Positions 1 through 10,277 of a stretch of DNA of 64,000 nucleotides are shown here, in pieces. Both the position numbers and the translations under genes were made by a program. Each line of letters starts with the position of its first letter. The stretch's first letter is position 1. The stretch comes from Leishmania mexicana MHOM/GT/2001/U1103 (Eukaryota; Euglenozoa; Kinetoplastea; Trypanosomatida; Trypanosomatidae): the NCBI RefSeq assembly GCF_000234665.1, contig NC_018333.1, positions 74,501 through 138,500 of the forward strand. Direction: 5' to 3'. The notes under the pieces are model-generated. The model was not told the origin of the DNA. It saw only the letters and a list, made by a program, of their open reading frames with translations, and did not search any database.

Positions 1-1145
1 GGAGTTGGTTCGGTGTCGCGCGCGGTCTTCGCCTTCCCTAAAGCTGTCGCTCGCCTCCCTTTGTGCTGGTGCCACTGTTGTGCGTTGCGCGGCGTGCACC
101 TCGTGTGCGTCTCTGCGCGGACGAGGGTGGAAGGGCGGTGGGCGCGAAGGGGGCTAGGAGAGAGGTGGGCGCGCACGCTTTTATGGAATCTGGAAGGATG
201 GAAATGACCGTTGTAGCGACAATAGGCCGTGGGGCATATTGTGCTTGTAGTTGGTCCGCACCCACCCACCCAACCACACACACAAGCACCAACAGCGGAA
301 AAGTGAAGCAGCGACGGCGATGGTCAGTCGGGATGCCGAGGAATGCAGCGCACGCAGTTAGGCGCACACAGGCAGCGGCCAACGCAGCAGCAGCAATAAA
401 GAGTAAGGGGCCCAAGAGAGAAAACGGTGCAGAGCATGAGAGTGCACAGAGGATGAGGGAGGTGCGAAATGTTGAGCGGGATGGGTGGAGCCGCAGGTGA
501 GGCGCACACCAGCACCCGAAACAGACAGAGGATGATCTCTGACCTCATCTCCCCATCCACCCGTCTCCGCCCTCAAGGCGGGCCACTTGCCTTTGCGCTT
601 GTCGTGCTTGTGCGGTGTCACTCCGAATCGCACTGTCCATGCCATTCCATGGGTGTGCAACCGGGACCACTCTCGGTGCGCATGTGCGTCGATGCAGTTG
701 TGTTCTTCCCTTGTAGTCTCCTCACAATCTGCTGAGAGCGCACAGACACGTGCAGCCCACCTAGCACGAGCGAAGCAACAAAACACGAGGCGCCGGACGC
801 CCGTCCGCTCATCCCGCCAGCCACAACCGTGAACGAGCGCGCCGCCGCATCACACACGAGACAGTGAAACGGCACCACCACCAATCACCCAACCAACCAA
901 CCCCTCCGCCCACCCGGCGCAGAGAAGTGTACACGCAAGCTCAAATAGAGGACCAACGACGAGGCTGTGAAGAGGAGCGCGGCGCACGCTCGAGTGATGG
1001 GGGAAACGAGCGAGCGAGTGCGACAGAGAGGCGACGGCGAAACGGCAGGGCACTCGAGCATGCACAGAATCAAAGGACCCGTTGTTGCCTTGCTCGCAGG
1101 CTTGAGGCAGAACCTCTGCCGTTTCGCGTTACTTTCCTTCGCACG
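1..1145. other. Non-coding stretch downstream of the zinc-finger gene
   Basis: No open reading frame here has coding character. The sequence follows the stop codon of the minus-strand zinc-finger gene, so it should hold that gene's 3' UTR, its polyadenylation zone and perhaps the start of the spacer to the next gene beyond the left edge. It is rich in short CA/GT and AG runs, typical of trypanosomatid UTRs. I see no RNA gene or repeat element in it. Confidence 0.6.
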
Positions 1146-3398
1146 CTACGATTCGGTGGCAGCCTTGGATGGGTCTTTCTTACGTCGAGTTACCTTGCGC
1201 GGCTTCGGTGGAGCGGATACGGCGAGGGGTGACGTCGTGCTGCCAGAGGCATCAGTGCTTATGCCGGATACCGGTACAGCAGCAGCAACAGCAGCAACTC
1301 CGACTCCATCTCCCGCGGTGGACGCCGACACAGGGGTTAGGAAGCTGCGGACAGGCGCGATGGCGCTCTTGCCGTGGTGCCGAACGGCGTGATCGTGCAG
1401 TGACTCGTAGTTGAGGAAGTGTCGCAGGCAGTCGGGGCACTCTACGGACGACTGAAGCCCCATATCTTTGAGGCTGAGGTTCTTGTGGCAAACCTGGACA
1501 TGCACCTCTAGCGACGGAACATCGCGAAACTCCCGCTTGCAGGCGGGGCAGGGGTACAGGCTGGCGACGATGGTGTGCTTCGACTCCGTGTGCGCGTACA
1601 GCGCTGACGCATTTGCGAAGCCCTTCTCGCACACACTGCACCAAAATCGTGTCCGCGCCGTGAGCGGTGGCAGCGCTGAGAAGAGGGATGGCTGTGCCGT
1701 CTTCGGTTCAGCAGATCCATGCCATTGCGCCGTTCCTGAGACGACGTGTCCTCCCGGGATAGTCTTCTCGCCGGCGCAGCCCACAACTCCGTGCGCGTCA
1801 CGCATGTGCGCATCAAGTCTGGCCGCATCTAGGTAGCGATAGCTACACTGCGGGCATTGAAACATGCGACTCTGCTTCTGCTCCTCGATCATCCGCTCCG
1901 TTTCGTACGCCGCATCCTCCGAAGGATGGCGGAAGCGGATGTGTGAAAAGAGGGCCGACGACGAGCGGAAGACTTTCTTTCGCTCTGGGCAGCGGTCACA
2001 TACGACAAACACCTCCGCGGACGACGACGGCGACGCCGCAGCGGTCGATGATGTGGAAGCAGTGCCGGGAGGCGCTGCACGCTCTACGCCAGCGTCGCTT
2101 GCCGAGGTAAAGGCGGTGGGGTTGGTGTGCTTGCTTTCGAGGTGCTGGAGAAGATTCAGCTCCGATACAAAGACGCGGAAGCACAGTTCACACGGGAAGC
2201 GGTCCTTATCGAAGTGCAGGTCCCTCGCCACTTCCGTAGCGCTGGCCGTAGAGGAGGCGAAGACGGCGGCCTGGGACCGCCTACCCCCAGTGGAGATGGG
2301 GGCGGGATCGAACGTTTTGCTACCTACGCGCCCTACAGTGGTGCCCACCTGGTGCACCTCCGGCTTCACCGTCACGACGTTCGTGTCCTCCACGGTGCGC
2401 ACGCCAGGCATGCGGCGCACCGGGTACGCTACATCCAGAAACCCCTCCGCCGCATGTGAGTTGGCAGCCGCCCCAACGAATCCTGCGCCGCCGCGCTGCT
2501 GCCGCGTCCACGAGTCCGACATCGCCACGTCACTCTCTGCCGCTGGCGCCCTTGGAGCGGGTGAGTCTGTGCCCTTGTTGAGTGCCGATTTGGGCGAGAC
2601 CGTGAAAGGCTGAGGAACAAGCGACTCCACAACGTCAAAGTCGAGCTTCGGGTGATCCTTGGCAACGTGGAGAAGGAAGGCGTCACGGCTCGAAAAGGCG
2701 ACGCTCCTGACAGTGCACCAGTTGCATGTGTAGGTCCCAGTCTCGGAGACGGTCGGCAAGAATGGCCGCAGTGCGTCGTGCGCACTCAGAGGAGTGGAAA
2801 GCGAAAGTAAATCTGGCACCATCGCCTCAGAGTTCGCGGCGTCTGCGACACCCGCAGTTCCTTGTGCCAAGGAAGCGCTACACATGGTCGCCGCGCCTTC
2901 GAGGGGAGCGCCGGTCACCCGTTTGTACAGGGCCAGCCGTGCATTGCACAGGCGCATCCAGTATGCCGGGTCCTGCTCCTTGTGCGTCGAGAGTATGTGG
3001 TGCAGCATCTGTCCCATGTGCACGACCCGGGTACACATTGGACATGCGGCGTAGGCCAGAGCGCTGTGCGACATAGAGGATGGGGGTTCAAAGTGCAGCG
3101 ACTTGCCTGCCAACTGGGGGCTCGCCGATGAACCTGCCAAACCTGACGCGCACCGAAGTGAAGTGCGTAGAGCTGCAGTGGTAAGTCCGCTACATGCACC
3201 AGCTACAGAGACTAACACAAGTGGCGACGTCACGCACGAGGAGGACGACCGACAAGTTGTGGAGACAGCACGGGACAGTGCGCTGCATGTACAGCAGCCA
3301 CGGGCAGAGTGTTGTGGGGCCTCGACAGTAGCGAACATCGTCTGTAAGAGACCGCAACAGTGGTCGCTGAGCCGACGCCATCTCACTCTTCGCAGCAT
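1146..3398 (-). CDS. MRB1680: Multi-C2H2 zinc-finger protein, MRB1680-like
   Basis: Predicted 750-residue protein with about eight C2H2-type fingers, near residues 119-139, 225-249, 403-424, 467-491, 514-536, 587-608, 617-638 and 654-675. The first 100 residues are rich in Arg, Ser, Cys and Ala with almost no acidic residues, suiting a mitochondrial presequence; the tail is basic. It lies directly downstream of ATG4.2. From memory, T. brucei MRB1680 (Tb927.6.1680), a C2H2 auxiliary factor of the mitochondrial MRB1 RNA-editing complex, neighbours ATG4.2 (Tb927.6.1690) in the same way, so orthology is inferred from fingers plus synteny. The frame is open 62 codons further upstream but that extension begins with TTG; the ATG at 3398 is chosen because an AG with a pyrimidine tract lies about 40 nt upstream. 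An alternative is a nuclear C2H2 protein. Confidence 0.8.
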   Translation of the reverse strand: MLRRVRWRRLSDHCCGLLQTMFATVEAPQHSARGCCTCSALSRAVSTTCRSSSSCVTSPLVLVSVAGACSGLTTAALRTSLRCASGLAGSSASPQLAGKSLHFEPPSSMSHSALAYAACPMCTRVVHMGQMLHHILSTHKEQDPAYWMRLCNARLALYKRVTGAPLEGAATMCSASLAQGTAGVADAANSEAMVPDLLSLSTPLSAHDALRPFLPTVSETGTYTCNWCTVRSVAFSSRDAFLLHVAKDHPKLDFDVVESLVPQPFTVSPKSALNKGTDSPAPRAPAAESDVAMSDSWTRQQRGGAGFVGAAANSHAAEGFLDVAYPVRRMPGVRTVEDTNVVTVKPEVHQVGTTVGRVGSKTFDPAPISTGGRRSQAAVFASSTASATEVARDLHFDKDRFPCELCFRVFVSELNLLQHLESKHTNPTAFTSASDAGVERAAPPGTASTSSTAAASPSSSAEVFVVCDRCPERKKVFRSSSALFSHIRFRHPSEDAAYETERMIEEQKQSRMFQCPQCSYRYLDAARLDAHMRDAHGVVGCAGEKTIPGGHVVSGTAQWHGSAEPKTAQPSLFSALPPLTARTRFWCSVCEKGFANASALYAHTESKHTIVASLYPCPACKREFRDVPSLEVHVQVCHKNLSLKDMGLQSSVECPDCLRHFLNYESLHDHAVRHHGKSAIAPVRSFLTPVSASTAGDGVGVAAVAAAVPVSGISTDASGSTTSPLAVSAPPKPRKVTRRKKDPSKAATES

Positions 3399-3439
3399 CG
3401 TTCCCTTTTTTTCCGCACACGCGACCGTTGGCAAGTTCG

Positions 3440-3497
3440 CTGCGTCGCGGAGAGCAGTGAAGATGGAAAGTGCGGTGGGGGTTGGGGGGCCAATAAG
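3440..3497 (-). promoter_or_regulatory. Likely trans-splice acceptor of the MRB1680-like gene
   Basis: Read on the minus strand, a pyrimidine-rich tract (about 3449-3497) is followed by AG at 3441-3440, about 40 nt before the chosen ATG. This is the expected layout for spliced-leader addition and supports the start at 3398 over the upstream in-frame extension. Confidence 0.5.
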
Positions 3498-4883
3498 CCC
3501 TGTGACACGCCTCCGCCGAGTCTCGCGTTCACTGGCGTGCGCAGAGCAACAGCTTCGAGGCCTACACAGGGCACAGAGCGGCAAAGGTCCTCAGTGCGTG
3601 CGTGCGCGCGCGAGCGAAGGCTGCCGCCTTTCGGTGGGCCAAGAGTGGTACAGCGTTGAGCACGGGCGGCACAACACACAGCGCTCTTCGCTTTCTTCCT
3701 TGGTCGGCGGCGAATGGCAGCCTGCGAAAGAACTGCGCCACTTCTGTGCACAACCTTCTGCGACGGCGCTGGTGAGGGGCGGTGCAAGAAGGGCGTGGGG
3801 ACACCTCCACACGGGCTCCGCGTCTGTGCGAGTCTGACTGCTGCAACAGAGAAAACAGGTATGTGCGTCAAGAGAGAGGTGCGCAGGCACGCGTTGCAGC
3901 CATCGCCGTCGCCAACGCCCCCCCCGCGGCAACGACAACGTCCGGGTCGAGAAGCCAAGAAAGAGGAAAAGGCGTGAGAGAGGCGCATACAGGAGCAAGT
4001 CGCAGGCGCTCACAACACGGTGCATCCTCAGGGGATGCGGGCCACGCCACGTACACGCAAATGGACGCGGAGAAGGGCGTGTGTGTGCCAGTCCACACGC
4101 ACGCATGTCTGTTCAAGCACACGGTGACCGCTGTGGAGGAGGGAGGGTGACCGACAACAACGTATGGCGGCAGTGACTCTTGTTTTTTCTACCATCCGGC
4201 AGAAACAGATGAACGCGCACACACACAGAGCGAGGCAGAGAGAGCAACGCTCGAATAGTAAAGGAGAGCCGTGAAACCACGCAAGATGTGCTGCGGTACT
4301 TCAGCGGCACCGCTCCTGCTCGTACCCATGGGTATGCGTAAGTCGTCTTGTGGTGCGAGAGGAGAGTAGAAGTGCTGTGTCTCGCTTGTGCATGCATGGG
4401 AGTATGCCCACGCGTGCAAGCGTCATGAGTGAGACCAGAGTGCCATCGTTGCAGAACAACGAGAGGGGGATGAGGAGGGGCCGATGAGCTCTGCAGCACT
4501 TGCGGGACAACAACAGGGTCGAAGAAGAAAGAAAACTGTCCCCCCACACACCACCACCACCACCACACCCCACACCCAGACACACGTAGTAGCAGACACT
4601 GCATGGAAAACAGAGAGAACGAGAGCGACGGCCCCTCGTAAAGCGGTACAGAGAAGCGCGAGGAAACGGCAACGAGGACAAGAATGTCCGTGGGGTGGGG
4701 GAGGGGGGGGGGGCAACACGCAATAAGCAATCAGCTGTTGATCGAGGGGAGGGGGGGGGCAATGAAACGAGTAAAGTGGCAGCAGCTGCATGGGCGGACA
4801 ACGTCGGCCGCTCGTCGAGAAAAGAGTGCGAGGGGGGTGGGGGCGGGCGACGAAGGTGGGCACGTGCAGCAGCAGCAGCAGCA
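3498..4883. other. Intergenic and 3' UTR region below ATG4.2
   Basis: Non-coding stretch between the zinc-finger gene and the ATG4.2 stop codon. It contains G-runs on the plus strand around 4697-4714 and 4744-4758 (C-runs in the transcript) and a CA-rich segment near 4545-4580. Reading frames here are low-complexity and biased, with no recognisable domain. Confidence 0.5.
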
Positions 4884-6068
4884 TCAATCCAGATACTCCC
4901 ACGAGTCCGTGTCGAGCACGTCCTCACCATCATTCCCCTCTGCTGTAGCAGCGGTGGCGGTACCTACCTCACCTTCCTTGAGCCTCTTTCGAGATACCCG
5001 CAACGTACGTCGGTGTGCTAGTGGGGCCGTTTCGGAAATTAACGCGCCGCCAATCCCACAACTATCGCCCCTCTGCAGCGGGGACACAAAGGTGCCATCG
5101 GTGTGCCCCGGTCGCGCACGCCCGAGCTGATCGCAGTCGCGCTGCGTCTGCTGCGCTTCGACGTGCATAAATCTGTTAGAGAGATGCACCTCCAGCGCGG
5201 CCCACTCATCGCGTGTTGTAACGGCGAAGGCGAGAAACAGCGACGTGTCCACGCGTGACCAATGTACACAGCGCACATCGGCGACGGATGGCGTGACAGA
5301 GACCGCGGCGGACGGCCCTTCATTCAGCAGCGCGGCAGCGGTTCGCTGGTGCGGGTCGAGGTAGAAGAGCTGTGTTTGGTTGTGAGCAAAGAAGTAGTAG
5401 CTCCGTCCCGGTACTCCGCCAACAACCCCCAGACACTGCGGCTGCTCCATAAGCTTCTCTATCTGGAGGTAGCTCTCCTGCGTCAGCTGTGCCGCAGCAC
5501 TCACGCGCACGGAGGCCAAGACGAGCACCACATCCGCCCCCTGCTTGAAGGTGTGCTGCACCTCATCGGCGTAGATGCACCCGTTTGTGGATGTCACCAC
5601 CATCACGCGCGTCTGCAGCTGCTCCGTCTTGACGGCACCCTGCATCGTCCGCTTGATGGCCTCGCAGCCCTGCGATGGGCTCCAGTACTCCGCCTTGAAC
5701 GCCCGCCGATTCCATACACTTCGGATCATGTTGTGGATCGAGAACGGCGCCGTCTCGGCGCTGTGGTCGAAGAAGAGAGAAAGTTTTCGATCCGCTGGAC
5801 GGCCGTGAACCCACAAGAAATGAGCCAGCAGCATCTGCGAGGTGCGCAGAAGGCAGCCCCAGCCCTGGTCTGTCTCGATCAGGCGCGTGACGGCCGGGAT
5901 CGCCTCGAAGCCGTCCCGGTACGTGAAGATGAGGAATGTGTCGGCGAGTGCCTTCTCTAACTCCTCTCGCGATTCTACGGCAGCGCCAGACCTGCCGACG
6001 ACTTGGAGTGGAAAGACCGCCTCCGTGGGGAAGAAGGCGCTCCATAAGTCTTGCACGTAGCGGAGCAT
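4884..6068 (-). CDS. ATG4.2: Autophagy cysteine protease ATG4.2 (family C54)
   Basis: 394-residue autophagin that should process ATG8 C-termini and delipidate ATG8-phosphatidylethanolamine on autophagosomes. The catalytic Cys sits in a G-W-G-C-L-L-R motif (Cys72), and the Asp/His pair sits in Y-L-D-P-H (Asp238, His240), so the enzyme looks intact. The last residues form an acidic, W-x-x-L-type ATG8-interacting motif (Trp390 to Leu393). Leishmania has two ATG4 genes; the assignment to ATG4.2 rests on position, since the chromosome 30 paralogue is ATG4.2 and the MRB1680-like gene is adjacent. The start ATG is well supported because a strong pyrimidine tract and AG lie only about 10 nt upstream. 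Confidence 0.93.
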   Translation of the reverse strand: MLRYVQDLWSAFFPTEAVFPLQVVGRSGAAVESREELEKALADTFLIFTYRDGFEAIPAVTRLIETDQGWGCLLRTSQMLLAHFLWVHGRPADRKLSLFFDHSAETAPFSIHNMIRSVWNRRAFKAEYWSPSQGCEAIKRTMQGAVKTEQLQTRVMVVTSTNGCIYADEVQHTFKQGADVVLVLASVRVSAAAQLTQESYLQIEKLMEQPQCLGVVGGVPGRSYYFFAHNQTQLFYLDPHQRTAAALLNEGPSAAVSVTPSVADVRCVHWSRVDTSLFLAFAVTTRDEWAALEVHLSNRFMHVEAQQTQRDCDQLGRARPGHTDGTFVSPLQRGDSCGIGGALISETAPLAHRRTLRVSRKRLKEGEVGTATAATAEGNDGEDVLDTDSWEYLD

Positions 6069-6077
6069 TAATGTATG

Positions 6078-6099
6078 CTGGGGCAGGGAGGGGGGAGGC
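6078..6099 (-). promoter_or_regulatory. Trans-splice acceptor of ATG4.2
   Basis: On the minus strand a C-rich pyrimidine tract (6099-6080) runs into AG at 6079-6078, leaving only about 9 nt before the ATG at 6068. It is the closest and strongest candidate acceptor for this gene, and would give a very short 5' UTR after the spliced leader. Confidence 0.6.
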
Positions 6100-7286
6100 A
6101 GTCAGGTCGAGTGTAGGCAGCAGCAGGGGAGAGGGGGAGGACATAACACCTGGCAGAGTCGATGTGCTGCTGTACCGCCCAGAAACAAGCACAATGATTG
6201 GATAGGCCACACACGGCGAGGAGTCGCCCTCTCTCTCTCGAACTCCGTCGCCTTCGTGCTGCCGCGCAGTGGCCGAGCACGCGGCCGCTGGTGGGCCTCA
6301 ACAACGAGCCCAATGACTCCCCTCGGCTTCTGCTCGGCTGTTGGACAGCTGCACTGGGACAGGTGCAGTAACGTGGGCACGGTGAGAGGCTAAGAAAGGA
6401 ATGTGGCAAGAGGGAGGGGGGTCAGAGGAGGAGCAGCCTGAGTTTCAGCACATAGTCGCCCTTGGGACAAGAAGGGGTGGCAGAACAACGCGTCGTGTGT
6501 GACGCGCGTCGGGGGGTGGCAAGTGGTTTGCGCGTGCCGCAGACACGCTAAAGATAGAGAGAGCGGAGGTGCAGAGGAGGACGTGGAGATGGAAAGTTCG
6601 GGCAGAGCAGAAAGGGCTCACAAGTTCTACAGAAGAGGTAAGGGTGCGGAGCCGTCAACATCGAGAGAGATCACAGGCTCCCTCGACCCCCCTCCTCTGC
6701 GGCAGTCGCTGCACGACTGTGCAGCACCTAAGCTGAATCTATGCACACCCATGCAGAGATCTTGCTTGCGATGCACAGACACGTCGCAGCGCACACTCAC
6801 GGGATTCCGCTTTGTTCGCCCAGCATTTCCCTCGTCGTCGTGTTTTCGTAGAGGTTATCCGAGTCTGTCAGCCGCCGGTGATGTGCTCCAAACCCCTCGT
6901 GCAACAGACACGCCGCCCAAAAAGCACGTGCGAGCACAGCGCGGCGGCAATCAGCGAGGGAGGAGGGCGAAGGAAGCCAGACAAGGCAAGAGAGCACTCA
7001 TCTGTGCTCGTCTCTGTGCGCACATGGAAGCTGATGAGGATGTGAAGCCCTCAAGAACAACACTCACTGCCCTCGCACCTCGTGGTGGCGTGGAGGAATT
7101 GGGGGAGGAAACCAGGGGAGCAGAGGCTCGTGACGCACGCACACTCCACCTCTCTCATAAGTGCTACCTCCCCCGCGACAGGCGCGTGCGTGTGTTCGCA
7201 TGTGAATGACGTGCCCCCCCCCTCCTCCAGACACACACACATTGCACCCCACCACCCACGCTACCGGGGCACACCTTTCCATCCCT
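6100..7286. other. Intergenic region between ATG4.2 and the LIM gene
   Basis: About 1.2 kb containing the 3' UTR of the LIM-type gene and the region upstream of ATG4.2. A plus-strand frame of 236 codons runs through 6499-7209, but it has no domain, opposes the direction of all genes, and is best read as chance in GC-rich DNA. Confidence 0.5.
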
Positions 7287-7898
7287 CTACTCTTTTGGGC
7301 TAAAGAGGAACTCCATCTGATGGCGGTGGCGAGGGAAGAACTGCCCTGTCAGGCGAGAGCCCGTGCGATGTGTATTGACGTACGAAGTGTGCCAGCGCCG
7401 CGTCGGCACCCGAATGTCGCGTCCGAGCGCGCACGATAGACACCACGCGCGTCCGTCCTTCGAGTAGAACTGGTTGTGTATAATGCGGTACTTGCAGTTC
7501 CAGCACTTGAAGCACTTCACATGGAAAAAGTACCCCTGCGTCGTCGGCACCCGTGCATTGCCAGACGGGACCCACACGTAGGTGTTGATGTCGTCCCCAT
7601 CGATCGGTTTATCGCAGTTAAAGCAGCACGCACCGTCGGGCACGACCATTGGCTGGTCAACGTCCTCGGTGTAGGCGGGGAAGTGCGGGCGTGATCTAGC
7701 CTCTTCATGCGGGACGGCGGTGAGGTGGCGCGCCTTGGACTGCATCCACCAGCGACGGCTGTGCTGCGTGCGTACCTTGTGTCCCGATGCCGGCTTGCCG
7801 TGCATGGCACGACATGGAACGGTGAGTGTAGCGGTTGATGCCGCCATGATGATGGCGGCACTGCTGCGAGGCAGGCCGAGCTGCCTCACGAGATTCAT
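7287..7898 (-). CDS. LIM-type zinc-binding protein, probably mitochondrial
   Basis: 203-residue protein with one LIM-like double zinc site: Cys92-x2-Cys95, then His126-x2-Cys129-x2-Cys132-x2-Cys135, then Cys153-x2-Cys156. The insert between the first pair and the histidine is about 30 residues, longer than the usual 16-23. The first 60 residues are rich in Arg, Ser, Ala and His with no acidic residue until about 65, suggesting a mitochondrial presequence. LIM domains bind proteins, so a structural or assembly role is possible, but the partner cannot be told from sequence. The frame extends 29 codons further to a GTG; the first in-frame ATG, at 7898, is used. Confidence 0.8.
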   Translation of the reverse strand: MNLVRQLGLPRSSAAIIMAASTATLTVPCRAMHGKPASGHKVRTQHSRRWWMQSKARHLTAVPHEEARSRPHFPAYTEDVDQPMVVPDGACCFNCDKPIDGDDINTYVWVPSGNARVPTTQGYFFHVKCFKCWNCKYRIIHNQFYSKDGRAWCLSCALGRDIRVPTRRWHTSYVNTHRTGSRLTGQFFPRHRHQMEFLFSPKE

Positions 7899-10277
7899 TT
7901 TGTTGGCAGGGCAAGGAATGCGCTGGTAGAAAAAGACGGGGGCGCACTCGCGCCAACCCCGCGGGAGCGTAAAAAGAGCCCTCACACGCTCAACGCCAAC
8001 GACACGAACACCAAAACACAGGCAGCCACCGGGCAGAGCGCGGCGAGCGATTGTTAGCTGTGCTTCGCAGGGACCTCTGTTGTGCTAACCAAGAGCGCGC
8101 GCCGGAGCTGAACGGCGCGTTTGGCACGAGGAGGAGAGGGAGAGAGGGTAGTGGGGGTTAGGGACATGCACCTCGAACAAAAATAAAATGCAGAGACGTG
8201 AAGAGAGTTTGAGCAGTGCCGTGCGGCACCGGTGGATACCAGGGAACCGCGCAGAGGAGGCTGCAGCCCGCTGCCCTACAGCCACCCCCGCCCCCCCACC
8301 CCACAGCCCGCATTCTCTCCGTAGAACGACGCGCGTCCGTAAGGAGCGATATAACGTGCAACCGGAGCAGAGAGGACAGCCATAGGAGGGGGGAGAGGGC
8401 CTGGGCTGTAGTGGGCCGATGTGTAAGCGTGTCGCAACAATTCCTGGCAGAAGCCCTGCGATGACGGCGAGGTGGCACCGGTTCGCCACCTTGTACAGCG
8501 TAACCGTCCTCAACACACCATGTGTCGGCATAGGAGGAGGCGCTATGTTGTGCTACCTTCAGGCAGCGCCGCGGCGGGGTACGGGTATGCGTTCACTGTT
8601 TGGTCTGTGTAGGCTTGGCATTGCGCCTACCTTTCTGAGAGAACACGTATGGGTGGTTATGAGAGGAGCAGTAGCGGTGATGACGGTTAGTTGCACGATC
8701 CTGAGAGACCCGTTCGTATCCTATTGGTGCCATCGCGGGGGGAGGGGGGAAAAGAAGAAGAAGGCGCACTCACGCCTCCGCCTCGCGCGCGTCCCGCCAC
8801 CCTTTGCACTACATGTGTGCCGATTGTGCGATGCGGGCCCACTCCTACGACCTCCATAGACACGCCCGCACAGTGAAGCAGAAGGGAGGGTGGAGGCCGG
8901 CCTGAACCAAAGAAAAGAATAAATGCGGCATGATGGCTCACATCGACAGCGTGCGCCTAATCCTCAGCGCACACCACGGCAAAGGAGAAGAGAAAACCGT
9001 GATGTGTCTGATTTCGGTTCGCTTGCTGTGGCTGTGCAGGATGCTGCTGCCCATGCGCGGCTGCGGGCGGGTGTGCTCGCAAAGGGGGTGGTGTGAGGTG
9101 CAGGGAGAAGAGGACGAGATATGGCGCCCCTCTTCGCCTCTGTTCCTCGACGGAGTTGGCCGTTCATCAGAGGGAGACGTGAGGAGGCCGTCTTTCTGAA
9201 CACGCTCCAGAGTGCATCTCCGCCGTCCTCGCCCGGAAACGAGCGACGCACAGACACACACGCAAGCACAACGCGACGTGGCACACATCTGCCAAAGCGG
9301 GAAGAAAATAAAAGAGTAGAGAAGGTGACGAGCACACGTCGCGCAGACGAGGGTCGGCGCATCTGAAAAAAGAAAAGAGGCCGCCAACATGCATGCATGG
9401 CGTGGCGGTGGAGAGAGATGCGCAGCAGCGCGGACGTGTCAACAACACGCGCACAGACTGCGCAGTCTCCTCATCTAAAAAAAAGGCCACGGTGAAAGCG
9501 AAAGAGCGAAGGAAGGAGCGTGTCGTCGTGTCTGAGGACACTTCTGTGTGTGTGCCTGCTCGTGATAACAGATGAGCCAGCGAGTACGTGTCTCGCCGTC
9601 TGCGTGACCACCAGGCGGGATGCCTCCGGGAGAGGGAGAGGAAGTAGCAAGGGGCTGCACGAGAGACAGAGAGGCACACATCCGCCCCTCCTGGCTTTCT
9701 TTGTCCACTGCGTCACGCTCGTCTCGACCTTCTCTCTCCTTGCCTTCTCCGTCCACCCCTCCCCCCCCGTCCAGCCCGCCTCTCATCCGCTTCGCATGGG
9801 CATGCGGGTGCGCGTGTGCTTGTCAGGCGACCGTCTGCCCCCGTCCACACAAATGCGCTCAAAAAAGAAAGCAAGACACAAAGTCATCTTCCGAGAAAGT
9901 CGCAATCGGTGAGGGCGGCCGTGGACTGGGGGGCGGGCGCCCAGCAGGGAGAAGCGGGCCGTCGCAGCGGCAGTGCCGGAGGACACGGATGAAAAGCGAA
10001 GCATGAACACTCGAAAACACATTTGAAAGAAACAAACATCGAGAGAGCAGGGAAGCGTCGCGAGATGGTCGGTGGCGAGACGGACAGGCAACGCCGGCCA
10101 GTCCCCCCTTCCCCACAGAGTACGTACGTCTCTGTGTGCCGCGCGAGAAGCGCGCCTTCTGCTGCGTGTCTGCACGTGCGAGCGTGCCATGGTACGGGGT
10201 GAGTTGAAGAGTCTGGGGGAGAAGAATAGCGGAGGCCCTCGATCACTGCGTCGCCACCCTCCTCTTTCTCCTCGCTT
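7899..10277. other. Long intergenic and 3' UTR region
   Basis: About 2.4 kb with no supportable gene. A possible splice acceptor for the LIM gene is the AG at 7924-7923 with a short weak tract. The rest should be mostly the 3' UTR of the 1586-residue membrane-protein gene. Several overlapping minus-strand frames of 100-170 codons lie between 8938 and 10399, but all are Ser/Arg/Leu/Pro-rich, mutually overlapping and domainless. Confidence 0.5.

Noticed and set aside
6499..7209. 236-codon plus-strand frame upstream of ATG4.2
   Set aside because: Low-complexity composition, no motif and wrong strand for this gene cluster.
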